A DNA stretch of 64,000 nt from Lophius americanus (GCA_037951165.1 JBBDHG010000037.1:1658001-1722000), one strand, 5' to 3'. Counted from the first letter of the stretch, positions 24,820 through 37,443 are shown. The notes: a model not told the origin generated them from the letters alone. Numbers and translations: made by a program.

Positions 24820-25361
24820 GTGATCGCATCACAAGGGGACAGCGAGACAAATCACTAAATACGAGTGTAAACGGCCGCCCAGACGTAACGTGATCCGAGC
24901 TCTCAAACCACTCGCTGAGGTGGTCTGGCATGCATTTGACAACGTATCTTTTGTAATGTAAAAATTAATGGATGACATGGATGTAACGGGGAAAGTATGT
25001 CAAATAGGTCATTCTTCGGGGGTTAGCGATGCACCAACGAAAGCCCCTGATTTTCGAAGGTGCTTCCATTTTCACCTTGTCCTTCGCTCTTTTGCCAGTC
25101 ACAAATGACTTTGTCCCGTCAGTCTCAACAGTTCAAATAGATCGTAAATCTATACGAGCTATGGAGCCAGCTAGCACACCAAATCTGGCGCCTGACTGGC
25201 GTGACTGATAACTACGTGTGAGGCCCTTTGACGTTGTAGCAGAAGTGACTTCGGCAGTAATGAAATGTGAACACAATGGTCAGCCGGACAGATGTGGAGA
25301 TGCATGACAGACACATGTTTAAACTGCCTTGTGTCTCGCTGTCCACTCGTTATCCGATCAC
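24820..25361. mobile_element. 540-bp inverted-repeat element, possibly hAT-like MITE
   Basis: The left arm (24820-24852) and the reverse complement of 25329-25361 match at about 26 of 33 positions, sharing GGACAGCGAGACA. Both arms are flanked by GTTTAAA-type sequence. The interior contains GCGATGCACCAACGAAAG (near 25026), which looks like the ends of hAT-type transposons. No transposase frame is present. True ends and target duplication were not resolved. Confidence 0.5.
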
Positions 25362-25437
25362 TTAAAACGAAAGTGCAAACAGCTTCAGTGAGATCTTGGA
25401 TTAGAGCGGTCTAACACAACAGAAGAGGCACTAGAAT

Positions 25438-25439
<2 letters not shown>

Positions 25440-25468
<29 letters not shown>
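25440..25468. repeat. (CA)n microsatellite
   Basis: About 14 CA units. Confidence 0.95.
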
Positions 25469-25471
<3 letters not shown>

Positions 25472-26269
25472 CACAACTTTGCCTGCACAGACAGGGATAC
25501 ATGGTCTTTTTCCCGTTTTCCCATTGATTGTGTTTTAACTCAATGGCAAGCTGCAAATAGCCACACACCGCGGTAGAAAGTGTGTTTGGGAGAGAGATAA
25601 TGAGATAAAAGCAGGAGACAGGAAAAATGAATTTAACACACAAACGAGGAGACACGGGGTGAAACGGAGACATTGATTTTGATTAGTGTTTGTGTTGTGT
25701 TCGCGGGTGATTGTGTGTTTAAGAACATTCCTGTGTGTGTATACAGCCTTGTGGTGTCCATTTGTTCACTGTCTGTTAGAGGAACTACAGTAGCAGGCCA
25801 CACCCTGCTCTGCATGGTTTTATACCCACCAGCGTTTGACCCTCTCTGACAATGAGATAGTTGGTGATTTGGGTGTTACCATCTTAAGTGGAACATACAC
25901 TCTGCTGACCTGAAGCGTCGCTGGAAGAGGAGACCTCAAGTGCAGAGGAGAGGAGCTACGGGGAGAGTGGGTGTGGTGGGAGTCTATGTGTGTCTTCAGG
26001 GTGTATGGATCGTCTCAGATGAGCTTGACCTGCTTTTCCAGAGGAACGTTGTGCTTTTTAAACGGCTGCTCACACGGAGACTGTTTTTTCACGGAGCGTA
26101 GCAGTGTAGTATTCAGTAAGGCCACTCAGATTGTGAAGTTTAATAAGTGAGGGCATACAAACAGTTACTTTCTTATTTTCAGAATCCCACATGGAAATAT
26201 ATGAACTATGGAAAATATGGTCTTTACTTTGCATAGGCCTCTTTATTTATTTCGGTCATTTATTATTTG

Positions 26270-26610
26270 AATATCTCAGACACACAGACAGACAATTATT
26301 TCATGATATAATTTTGTATTTCATTGAAAATACTAAATACTAATTATATTAGCTGTACCGTTTGGTAAAGCATGTTTTTAGGAAACCATTTGACCCTTAT
26401 TCCATGTTTTTCTTTCATTATACCAAGTTACCTGGTTCAGTTTAGTAAGTCCTCAAATGCTTTAATATGCCAACACAAAAAGGAAAGGACTTCCTTGTGG
26501 TGTCCCCCAGGTCTCCAACCTTGGCCCCTTACTTTTTAGCATATACATGCTGCCACTGGTTGACATTATAAACAGGGTCAGTCAAGTGGCACATTATTCT
26601 ATATGAAATA
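26270..26610 (+). mobile_element. L2-like LINE reverse transcriptase fragment, copy 3 (best preserved block)
   Basis: Bases 26496-26576 translate without a stop as CGVPQVSNLGPLLFSIYMLP followed by LVDIINR, the conserved motif between the first catalytic Asp and the YADD box of CR1/L2-group LINE reverse transcriptases. Upstream is the shared flank (GGTAAAGCATGTTTTTAG, TCCTCAAATGCTTTAATATG). The YADD box is not recognisable and the frame breaks soon after. A dead fragment. Confidence 0.75.
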
Positions 26611-27524
26611 GTGACTAAAAATGTGCTCAACTAAACAGTTAAGCACAATTTTCTATTATTGGTCTTTCTACAAAAACAGAATAAGGAAACTGTGGACCAG
26701 TTTGGTGCCTGTCTCTGCAAATACAGAACAGTGTTGTTGACTCGTGTTATTATTATTACCTCACTGCATCACATCCCCTATTAGCATAGTTTGGTTGGCG
26801 CTGCTGTCTCAGTACTATTGGGACAAACAGTCGAGGGGGAAGAGAGGAAAAACACACAATTCAAATCCATATGGGAAACCAAGTATTAAAATCCATATAA
26901 TGTGTTTACGCACATTCAAACCATCACCGCTTTTTACTTCCAATGTAAGAGATATAAAAATATGGAAATGTCATTTTGTGGTTTTATATTGGGTCATATT
27001 CTGACTTTTGCACGGTGGGGCAGAATTTGCACTCCACACGGAAAGGGCCGAGGATCAACCTCGGTCAGGTAAGTAAGATTATAATGAAGTAAAGTAAAAA
27101 TGACTGAAATGCAGCCTATATAATTAACTTCTAATCAAGTTTTTGTGACCATAAGTTCTGTGACACATGCTCCAAAAGCTTGAACCATGAATATTTTAAA
27201 TTGTTAGGAAGGACACAAGAACTGTCCTTCAAAGGTCCATACTAGTTACGATTCATTTATATTCCAGCCAATACCTTGAGCTTAGCCACTATTATGTTGA
27301 TGACACAACACGGGCCCAAAGTCAAACCTGCACAGTATAAGATATACTGAGAATTCATACGGGCCGTGACTGACAGAAGAACAGCACCGATTGAGAACAG
27401 GTTTGGTCAAAACATCTAAGAAAAAACAACGTGTCTCAACCAGGAGATATAATCCCTGTAAGAGGTGTTGTTTTTTGTGCTGTAGTTACCTGAACAACAA
27501 GGGAAAATCACAGAAATTCCCAAA

Positions 27525-28100
27525 TTCATTCAGATCCACAACTAAAATGTGAAGTTATGTCTGAAGAACAGTGTTTTTTTTGTAAAAAGAACGCCCCCTA
27601 GTGAGTAAAATAGGATCTATTATAAAAGTAAAAATATGATACATACAAGATAGATCTTCCTGAGTTGATTCAAATATAGGACAATTTGGAATAAATCAGA
27701 CCAAATGTTTAGGAATTAGTATGAAAAATTATGTTTTTTTGTAAAAGCTCTCCATAGTAAGTAAAATGTGAACTGTTACTCCTTTTAACTAAAATGTGAT
27801 ATATACGAGATTAAGCCCCTTGAGCCGATTCATACGCACCAAATTTGGACTAAATCCGATCAAATGTTGCAAGATTATGGCCTGGAAATGTTTGGAAATA
27901 AAGCTCCCCTAATGTACAAAATATACAACCCGCCTGCCCAAAATCACTCCAGTTCTTCCTCGCAATACGGTCATTGTGAAAATGATCCACAAAATTATTT
28001 TTGAGTTATTGTGTTAACACAATTACTCTATTCGCATTTTTATTATACTCTTACAATTTTTATCGATCCCCTACTTTCCAGGGATATTATAACATGATCA
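27525..28100 (+). repeat. CTCCCCCTAGTG modular family, copy 8 (tandem modules)
   Basis: Three successive module starts can be read: CGCCCCCTAGTGAGTAAAAT (27592), GCTCTCCATAGTAAGTAAAA (27748) and AAGCTCCCCTAATGT (27901), about 155 bases apart. This copy shows most clearly that the family is built from roughly 150-bp modules. It ends in TTTCCAGGGATATTATAACA. Confidence 0.75.
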
Positions 28101-28937
28101 AACCTTATAAGTTCATAGCGCAACCTCATTGCTAATGTTATTGAATTTCAAAGACATGACTACAACGGCGAGACCAGAAAAGGATCGACCTCCTGCTGTA
28201 TAACTGCTGAATGTGTAAACATATTCATCAGATGTCATCTTTAAATATCACTGAGATATCACGTTCCGATGGAAATAAATGGCTCCAGTGGGTTTCAGGC
28301 ATGCGACTGTGCACGACTTCTGCTGTTGGGACAGGAGTAGTATATCAGTGGTCATCGGTAAACTATATCTCATCTGGTATTCATGTGAGGCGTTTCATTC
28401 CCAATGAGATTTCCCTGCTTCACCATCAGGTAACCATCAGGGCCGGTTATGGCACATTTTTATTTTGCATTCACTTTCTCCGGTGTCGTTTGCACGATTG
28501 CAAGTGGAGGTTTGTCAAGTCCAACATCACTCAATCGCTTGAAAGATGTTTACAAAGTGGGAAGTGCCTGATGAAGAATGTGATCCAGTTGAGCGGTATG
28601 ACATGAGGGATCCAGCATTTTTCGGGGCATGACCTTAGACTTGAGGTCAAGTTATCCCAAACTATTCTTTGTTCTCATATTTATGGATATCCTGTACTAA
28701 ATGGCTGGTGCGCTGATTTAAATATATATTTGAGGTGTTATGGAAATTCAGTACATCAAACATGCTATCCATGGTAATTTAATATAAAAAATTCTTCTCT
28801 GGCCTGTGAAGGGAAAGCACAAACAAAAACCGTATAATCAGTGTCTGCAGTTTCCTGTGGAGGGAAAGCAGTCTAAATGATGATCTTTATGTAGTGGATC
28901 ACTGAAACCCTGTGGTCTCGATGTAGAATTGTATATG

Positions 28938-28972
<35 letters not shown>

Positions 28973-29003
28973 TGTGTGGATGTGTGTGTGTTTGTGTGTG
29001 TGT
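28938..29003. repeat. (TG)n microsatellite, interrupted
   Basis: TG units with TTTG and TGGATG interruptions. Together with the (CA)n at 29243 it could pair as a long inverted repeat (see findings). Confidence 0.95.
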
Positions 29004-29242
29004 CAGTTTGTACCCAACTATTACCATGCCTATTGTGTGTGGCCACCATGAATACAACTGTTGCTTCAATTGCAGGGTGGGAGGAAGAACCCAACAGCTT
29101 ATGGCTCAGGGACAGCTTTATATTTTCATCTCGGGCGCAACAACAGCATTTAAAGTCTCAAGAGAAGTCTGGAAGTGAGATGAAGAAGAGGAGATTTTAC
29201 ATTACAGAGTCTGAAATAAAAATGAAACATCAACCCCCCCTT

Positions 29243-29256
29243 CACACACACACATG

Positions 29257-29335
<79 letters not shown>

Positions 29336-29357
29336 ACACACAACCATACATACACAC
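29243..29357. repeat. (CA)n microsatellite, long
   Basis: About 50 CA units with few interruptions (ATGCACG near the start, ATA near the end). The reading frames that cross it are simple-sequence artefacts. Confidence 0.97.
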
Positions 29358-31739
29358 AGTATGTGTTTAATTAAATGAAACCCTGATTCAAATTCCCACA
29401 GAAGGGCATGAAAAAAAACGTTTCATCTGCTCTCAAAATATCTCCAAAATATTACGTTTCTCCTCCTCAAAACATTTAGAATAAGCTTAAAGTTGTTCAC
29501 TTAACCGGCAATAGTTTTGTCATCACAGGTAATCACAAATCTGAGAAGTCAGAAAACAGTTGACATGGAGGAAGACCAAAAATGAGTCAGAAACCGGCAA
29601 AAGTTGGAAGGCTGGCACTACGAGGACCTACATTATGAACTGGTTAAAAAAAGGTCTCAAACACATAACAAATACACTAGGGAGAGGCAAACATGAGACA
29701 CATGTCTTATTTTTGGGGCTGGGCAGAGAAACACATTGTTGGGAGATTCAGGCTTATGAGGTCTGAAAAGTGAGGGGAAGTGAGCAACAAATTGACAAAC
29801 AGGAAACATAACCAACCAGAAACATTACTTAGGCAACCTGACTAACTGTGCCTGCTCAAAAATCCAGGTTAGTGGAGACTTATCTTGCATTTTTGCGTCT
29901 TAGCAGTACAAAGAAAGAACCGGGTGCTAAAGATGAGCTTCATTCAGAGCTAACAATAAACTGTTTCTTTTAACCGACCATGTTATCATTGTGCCTTTGG
30001 TCAAAAATGTACAGACATTCATGGGTGGCAACTGACATGTGTGGGTGCGCGGCGGTGAGCATTGTCTTGTAATTTGTTCTCTGGATGTCCCACATCCCAC
30101 TTTCCTGCTGGTGGCTGTTCTCGACGGATGCTTAATCTCGTTCATCCGTCGCCACGAGGCACGGTAAACCCACAGCCCACCACTGGAGGGAATTCAGGGA
30201 AATTTACAAATACTTTGTAGGTGTGCGTCTCTGAATTGAATTCCTTGATTTGCTTACTTTTACACACATTTGAAATGATTTTCATGTTATTTGGCTCAAA
30301 TTCTATGGAAGCGATTTGCTGTCTTGCCAGAAAAAAAAAAAAAATATGTATAACCTTCACGCTATAAACATATGCAATTTTTTGATTTTATATCTGTCAT
30401 TTACATTTTTCCATTCTCATGCACACGAGTATATTTACCTATGAACAACAAATCCATGTTCATATAGCTACATATATAGTGTGGATTCGCTCACAAATTC
30501 ATTTATTCTATTTTCTTATAGACATTCAGATGAGCAGGTACTTCATTTCCCCATAGAAATGTTGTCTGTGTCCTTGGTCATGAAAAATATCATTTTATTC
30601 AATTCTCTGCCTGAAGATCTTACCTGACAATCATTCACCTGTTGTTACTGGTTACATCAATGTTGTTATTTATGATCTAAAAACACAATCATCTGCATGA
30701 GTTCATAATAATCGTTGTTCAACAACACCATGATAGTGATTTCGATAAACCCCTGCGATGCCACATCGCCATTATCACCACCGTCATCGCTGTCATCTGC
30801 ATCATTCTAACAACAACCAGTCATTCTCCTCATATGGGGTTTACATTTCCACTTGTAGTGCTTAATTCTTCCTCCCTCCTTTGGTCTCATCAGGTACCTG
30901 TAGCAGACCGTCATGCAGCAGGGTTATGCTAATAACAGCCTCTCGCCACAGACGGCCCAGTCAGTGGCTTCAATAAAGACCGCCCTCCTGCTGGGGACTC
31001 ATTACTGTCTCTCTGACTCTGCAATATGTCACATGGCGTTAACAATGTCAGTCCACACACAGCTATTAGGCGGTGGAAAACTCTTACATCACGGATTCAA
31101 CTCAAAAGATTGAGTGTGTGTGTGTTGGCAGAACTTGATCAGGACCATGCTCTTTGCTCATATCGAGGTAATGGTTTTTTTGTGTGTGTGGTAATGACGC
31201 AATCAGAACTGAGGTGGCGTTTGTGTTTGCTGCAAAGTAAAATTCTACCTGACTACTTCCCTAAATAGAGGAAGAGTTCTGTGTTTACCCAAACCTGCAG
31301 ACGACACCGGGAACTCATTAGAAGTAGGGTTGTGTTACACACAGGCCTTAATTTATAATTGTAATTCATAAGCTTTACGTTATTCGTTTGACTTTCTGCT
31401 GCCTTTTGCTATAAAAACAACAAATATGGTCAAAATAGAGTAATCTATCATTAAAACGACGAATGAGATGTTCACATTGTAGGATCAATTAAATGGAAAT
31501 GATGAAAATGAACATTGTACTTGTCTGTATTGCCAAGTAATTATCAAATACCTCGTACATAATTATCTTAAACATCTAGGAATTAAATAAACAAGCTATT
31601 TAAATCAAATTTAAAAAAAATAGGAATACATAAGCACTGCAATTGTGCTGGAATACCGAGAAGATAAATACTACTGTCTTCTCACTTTGGTGAAATCTGT
31701 AGCTGTAGCTGGAAAAATGACTTCTTTGCATACTTTATT

Positions 31740-31975
31740 TCTCTTGGGAATTTATTGGTTTAATCTCTTACTCACTCTGAATTTACCATTAAATGACAAT
31801 TGCTTGATCAAGCATGTTTTATTATTTCTATTTTAATTAGATTAGCTCACCCTTCTGGCTAAGTATGGTTTTAGAAAAAAAAACTATGTGACCCTTATAA
31901 TAATTTTCGTTTGGAATAAGTGAAGTTAAGTGAAGGTAAGTGAGTCTTTGGATGCTTTAATGTGACATAAACATA
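31740..31975 (+). mobile_element. L2-like element, copy 4 (non-RT flank only)
   Basis: ATTACCATTAAATGACAATTG-type sequence, TGATCAAGCATGTTTTATT, then TAGATTAGCTCACC and GATGCTTTAATGTG follow the same order as in the copy at 26270. The RT block has been lost, and the fragment ends just before a 21-bp tandem duplication. Confidence 0.4.
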
Positions 31976-31980
31976 TAGCG

Positions 31981-32022
31981 TATTCAATTGCAAACTTCCT
32001 GTATTCAATTGCAAACTTCCTG
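31981..32022 (+). repeat. 21-bp exact tandem duplication
   Basis: The 21-base unit starting TATTCAATTGCAAACTTCCT occurs twice back to back without change. It adjoins the end of an L2-like fragment and may reflect a target-site or slippage duplication. Confidence 0.9.
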
Positions 32023-32109
32023 TAGCCTCTGGTGAGCTGGCCTGGACACTGCCTGGTCAGTGTCTGTGCAAGGCTAAGCTAAACGGCTCTTGGTCCTGAT
32101 CCTCATGAC

Positions 32110-32350
32110 AAGTCAATCATCAATCAATCAATCAATCTTTATTTAAATTGCGCCAATTCACAACAACAGTTGTCTCAAGGTGTTTTCCAGAAAGAGCAGG
32201 TCTAGACCAGACTCTTTATATAATTATCTACATGACCCAACAAATTCCTCCTTGAGCAGCACTTGGCGACAATGACGAGAAAAAACTGCCCTTTAACGGG
32301 CAGAAACCTCGAGCAGATCCAAGACACAGGGTCTACGGCCTACTGCCATG
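32110..32350. repeat. fish CAATCAATCAAT-tailed interspersed repeat
   Basis: (CAAT)n, TCTTTATTTAAATTGCGCCA, CTCAAGGTGTTTTCCAGAAA, GAGCAGGTCTAGACCAG, ACTTGGCGACAATGACGAGA and ACGGGCAGAAACCTCGAGCA match a repeat found throughout percomorph genomes. A reading frame here of 112 codons is repeat-derived. Confidence 0.75.
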
Positions 32351-33278
32351 ACCGGTCGGATTTGAAAAAAAAAGAGGGTGAGAGCGAAAAAGAGAGAGAC
32401 ACAGGTGAGGAGACCTCTCCCAAATCTGACAGAGATAGTCTCGGTGCCGCGTTTAACTTAATATTAGACTGTATTGGTTCCTCATCACGTGAGGCCTATT
32501 GCCTCAAATGTTTAACTCTTCCTTTAATTCGCTCATATGTCCCCTCTCCCAACAAGAAACAGAATAGTCTATGTCTTCATCTGAGCCACCTGCTGTACTA
32601 GACCAACTAATAAAATGAATCACAGCCTCGGGTCTATCAAACACACAGAGGACTGCATTAATAGTCTTGGTAGAGTTTGAAAGTGCTCTGTTGATCCGTT
32701 TTTAGGAGATGCTAAAAGGATGAAATGACATCTCATTTTGCGGAATTTACGATTGTATTTAGGATGAACTATGACGATGTCATTGATTTTGCTCCGACAT
32801 CTGTCAACCCGGAAATTTCAGAGTTACGTCCCTTGCAATATTTTGAGGACTCTCGGGGATTCTATACAAATATTAAAACACAGATTTTAAAAGTTGGCAC
32901 TAAAGTTGATTGTAGCATACGTGGTGTGTGAAGCTTCTTTCTTTTAATCTTCTTCTGTCAATATTTAATATATGATCAAAGTGACTTTCAACCTCCATTC
33001 AAACTCTTTATTACTGTTTCTCTGGCTGCTTGCAGCTCTTCCATCTCCTACTCCTACACCTTTCCCTCTGTTATCCTTCATGTCCCTGCTAACCTCTTCA
33101 TCATGTCACTGGACTATTCTTTCTTTCCTGCCGCTGTCTTTCCATCTTTCTCTCCATCTGCCGTCTTCAACACCCTCAATCCCATCATTCTTGGCGAGCT
33201 GGCCGGGCTGCTGACGTCTACAGTGGCGGTGGAGCGCAGCCAAGAACTGCCTTAAATCAAACTGATCTCTAATGAAAT

Positions 33279-33330
33279 GCACACACACACACACACAGAC
33301 ACACACAAACACACAAACACACGCACAAGC
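33279..33330. repeat. (CA)n microsatellite, interrupted
   Basis: CA units with GACA and AACA variants. Confidence 0.93.
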
Positions 33331-35039
33331 TGGGAATACATCCTCACTCGTGCGTGTCAGACATCATGGACACACACCAATCTTCCTCACAATCACACAT
33401 GCCCATTCATGCGCACATTCTCACGCCAACTCCACACAAATATCCGTCATCCTATCATCTGGCTGTGTGATTTGAATTGCGTCAAAAATGTTTTGGTTTC
33501 CCTTGACAAAGCTATTTTTGGATTTTTGGATTATATCTCTCCAAATGTAAAAATGTAAGTAGATTTCTGTCTCCCAATATAGAAAAATCCTGTCATGACA
33601 GCAGTGTTTACTAAAAGAGCCTCGGACACGGGGGAAATCAACTCACCTACTGCTTTTTCACAGGATCTGGAAACAGTCCAGTTGGTTGGCTCTAGCTTCA
33701 AAACTGAAAACAGAAAATTGTCCATCTGCTCCATATTATATGTTAAGTCAGAAATCCGCTCCCCAGGGTGCAAGAACCCGTGCTACCTTTTACCACGTTT
33801 TCAAATAAAACCAAGAACAAAGAACCAAATAAAAAAGAATGCTCATTTTTGGCTCCATAATGATGTATTTATGTAAACGTGGCAGCAAGCATTTATTTTC
33901 ATATGATTTCATTGGTCGACACGTTTTCACAGGATCCCAATCAGACAGTCGATAGGATTGACATTCTATAGGCCTGGTGTGCACTGTTGGAAGCCCGAGG
34001 GAGGCGGAAAGAGGAGGTTGGCTTTGCGCTTTAGCAAACAAACATCTTCCTGTCTAATGTTTGGGCTCACTAGCTGTGAAAGTGCTGACACTGCACCTCT
34101 TTACCACGCAACAGTGCTCTCCAGTGACACCGAATTCAACCAAAGCTAAGATTTAGTAGAAATCTCCAAATAAGTGCTCTTATTTTCCTTCAACTCTGTT
34201 CCCACCCTAATCATTTAATCCTTCTTTCATTCCACCTTCCTTAAGCTGATTGTGCAGCTCAGTTCACCGCCAGGCTAGGAAATGTGAGAGTTTGGCAAGA
34301 AGGAACACAACAGTTGAACAATTTACAAAGACGGTTTTGCAAGCAGGCACTGCGAGGCTCATTATCTGTGGTGGGAGACTAAGTTAAGTACTGTAATTTC
34401 TGCTTCCTATACATATATCTCTATATATGCGATAGATTGCAAGTGTTAGAGCTCCATTTGACACCAAAATAAAGAGACCATAATCGTATGATATTAGTGT
34501 CTATAATGATGAAAACCCCCTCAACTAATTGAAAGTTGTAATCATTTCACTTACAATAATGATCATTGATGGATTACTGAAGAGTCAATTTAATGTTCAG
34601 GAGATTAAAGAGGAATTATTTTACTTTCACATCTCTTACCTCTCATACGAACTGGAAAGCACTCAGTGTGTGAATTTGCATAGCGACGCCACTGCACTCG
34701 TCATCGTCATTGTCACTGAAACCTGAACTGTTAGAAAATAGTTTCCAGGCTATGTCGAAAAACATTCTTGTAACAGATGCTTATCAGCAGGCGTGTGAGT
34801 GTGCACAATATGTCTATTCAATCATATCACTGTAAGGCGATCATCCATTGTTGTATCTCTGCACCCGCAGCATTGCACACACCGCAGTACACGACATCGC
34901 CATGACGATGTGCTTTTCCTCGGATCATCTGCCTACAACCTAGAACTTTGGAAATCCACTCCTAGCATTTAGTATCATGTTGAGTTCAAGCGTTTATGTG
35001 TTACTAACTGAAAAAGGTGGTTCTGAACATGTTTATACG

Positions 35040-35175
35040 CCCAAAATGTTTGGGATTACGAAATTATCATCGCCTCTGCTGTCGCATCGGCCGCTGTGTC
35101 TGCTTCCGATGATCCTCCGTGTCTTACGCGATAACTCATAGACTATTGCATTGACGATTTTCAAATTTCATACAT
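35040..35175 (-). repeat. CTCCCCCTAGTG modular family, copy 9 (terminal fragment)
   Basis: Only the GC-rich right-end block is present: on the plus strand ATCATCGCCTCTGCTGTCGC, then GATGATCCTCCGTG, ACGCGATAACTCATAG and GACGATTTTCAAATTTCATA. Confidence 0.55.
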
Positions 35176-35634
35176 GTATATATATTCTACTTTCTTAAAC
35201 ATTTCAAGGGACTTTCTGTTGATTTTCAATTTCTTTGCCACTATCTGAGAAATTTAAGATAATACCAGATCAAAGACCAATCAAAAGAATTATACCAGGA
35301 TACCTCATGGTATTCTGATACTTTGCCCAATCAGATTCTGCTCAGGATTCTAACTTCAGGTCTGGGTGATTTGAAGGTCCGGAGAGGGTCAATAGGACAA
35401 AGGCCATAGAACATGATTTTAGATGGGTACTACCACCGCAACCACCAATAGTTAGCTGAGATAATGCAGATCAATCGGATTTCAAATATCTGTGAAAGGT
35501 AAGAAGTTACCGAACATGCAGGTGAAAGAACTAGACGTATGGTGTCATTCCCGACAGTAAGGGTATATTCCCAAAAAAAGCACCCAGTACACTGTGTTGT
35601 ACAAGCAATTCCGCTTATCTAACTCCTTGACTTA

Positions 35635-36015
35635 AACGTGAAGTTATGTCCAAACAAGGTTGTTTTTTTTCATGAAAAAGCTCTGCCTTTCCCTCCCCTA
35701 GCTCCCCCTAGTGAGTCAAATATGACCTATTACACTAAAATATAATATATACAAGATAGATCTCATCGAGCATGTGGACCAAATTTTGACTAATTTGCAC
35801 CCACGGTAGAGAAATTATGGCCTGAAAACTTTTGGAGATAATGCTTTCCCTAGTGTCTGAAATCTTCGACCCCTCTTTTACCAAAATCAAGGATGAACGA
35901 ATGACCCATGAAAGAGTTTTGGAGTTAGTGCGTAAGCACAAAGGGTCTGAGGCGGACGCACTGGCAGCAATGACGATTCCATGATATCCCCAACTTTGCG
36001 TGGACATAAATAATG
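35635..36015 (+). repeat. CTCCCCCTAGTG modular family, copy 10
   Basis: GTGAAGTTATGTCCAAACAA, AGCTCCCCCTAGTGAGTCAA (35700-35719), ATACAAGATAGATCTCATCG, TTTTGGAGATAATGCTTTCC and GATTCCATGATATCCCCAAC are present in the family order. Confidence 0.75.
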
Positions 36016-36493
36016 GATGAATCTACATACATTTTTTTCCTAAATTACATAATTTATATAATTCTAATGTCTAACGTGGGTATTGTTGTGAATTGCCAAA
36101 CGTATGAGCCCGTTTTTAGTTTCCTTATATGCAGGGCTCACTCAACGGAATGAACCTAAGAGGGAGAGAGAGATAATCGAAGAACATGTGAAAGAGTCAT
36201 AAAAAAAAATCCATCTTTCCCTTTAACTTTCTATCTGTACCTGAATTTCTCACCGACGTTCACCATCAGGACCCATCAGGGCCTCCACATACGCATATTT
36301 GGCATACATGAAACGGGTATGAGTTAAGTCTGAGTCATCGTTTGGATCACCTGTATTTACACAACCGACAATATTAATAATGCGTGGTCTGACTCAGGGT
36401 ATGCTAATCTAACAAATTTGTTGCCAAAGACCAAACTGACGTCAATGATTAATGCATCTTCATCACAGCGGGGACAGAATGTAGGCCAAACAT

Positions 36494-37048
36494 CTATGGA
36501 TGGATGGATGATATATGGCTGGATGATATATGGATGGATGGATAGAAGGATGGATGGATGGATGATATATGGATGAATAGATGGTTAAATCTATGGATGG
36601 ATGGATGATATATGGCTGGATGATATATGGATGGATGGATAGAAGGATGGATGGATGGATGATATATGGATGAATGGATGGATGATATATGTATGGATGG
36701 ATAGAAGTATGGATGGATGGATGGATGATATATGGATGAATGGATGGTTAGATCTATGGATGGATGGATGGATGATATATGGATGAATGGATGGTTAGAT
36801 CTATGGATGGATGGATAGAAGGATGGATGGATGGATGGATGGATGGATGGATGGATGGATGGATGGATGGATGGATGGATGGATGGATGATATATGGTTG
36901 AGTGATATATGGATGAATAGATGGTTAGATCTATGGATGGATGATATATGGATGAATGGATGGTTAGATCTATGGACGGATGGATAGAAGGATGGATGGA
37001 TGGATGGATGGATGGATGGATGGATGGATGGATGGATGGATGGATGGT
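36494..37048. repeat. 555-bp GGAT/ATCC minisatellite with higher-order units
   Basis: The array is made of GGAT tetramers punctuated by the spacers GATATATGG, AGATCTATGG (or AAATCTATGG) and ATAGAAGG. A roughly 100-base compound unit starting at ATCTATGGATGG occurs near 36490 and again near 36588, with shortened versions at 36751, 36799, 36929 and 36967. Two pure tetramer blocks (about 36820-36888 and 36991-37048) are the longest. Because ATCC has no stop codon in any frame, the minus strand stays open for hundreds of bases; this is not a gene. Confidence 0.9.
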
Positions 37049-37396
37049 CATTGAGAGAAATAAAACCGTGTAACTTGATTGAAGGATTAACCTGATGTTT
37101 GATATGCTCATACAAGAAATGATGTAGAATTCCACAGGAATCAGCAGCATATGATAAAAAGGACATTGCATCTCTGACGCAGGAGAACAGTCTATGAAAC
37201 TGAACCACATGACCACAAACAAGCGGGACATTCATTCATTTGTCGTCTTAGGTACAAAGTGTTATGACATGGCTGTAGAAGACAATCAACAACTGTTTGC
37301 AATCTAAGGCGATACTTAGTCTTTTTTGTCACAAAGCTGCCATTGCTTTTAGAGTATTATGCTAATCGGCTCATAATGATTGGTGAAACTGGTGGG

Positions 37397-37443
37397 GTGT
37401 GTGAGTGTGTGTGTGTTTGTGCGTGAGTGTGTGTGTGTGTGTT
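37397..37443. repeat. (TG)n microsatellite, interrupted
   Basis: TG units with TTTG and GCGTGA interruptions. Confidence 0.9.

Larger units (their letters stand above)
28101..32109. other. intergenic, no supported gene
   Basis: Holds the TG/CA microsatellite pair at 28.9-29.4 kb, a short hairpin at 30122-30151 (arms CGACGGATG and CATCCGTCG), an ATC/CAC-rich cryptic simple stretch at 30720-30830 and the L2-like copy 4. A 131-codon frame at 28211-28606 has no recognisable domain. Confidence 0.45.

Noticed and set aside
28211..28606. 131-codon plus-strand frame
   Set aside because: No domain, no splice context and no family resemblance; the length is within what chance allows in 64 kb.
28940..29374. 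144-codon plus-strand frame
   Set aside because: Both ends are TG and CA microsatellites giving Cys-Val and His-Thr runs; only the middle 90 codons are ordinary sequence and they have no recognisable domain.
32263..32601. 112-codon plus-strand frame starting MATMTRKNCPL
   Set aside because: The first part is the translated CAATCAAT-tailed fish repeat, a familiar source of false gene models; the rest has no domain.
36494..37048. CRISPR-like array
   Set aside because: The repeats are degenerate tetramers with no unique spacers, in a vertebrate sequence.
36494..37231. 245-codon minus-strand frame
   Set aside because: Most of it is the ATCC tetramer array translated as a His-Pro-Ser-Ile repeat; the tetramer has no stop in any frame. 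The leading 60 codons show no protein signature.
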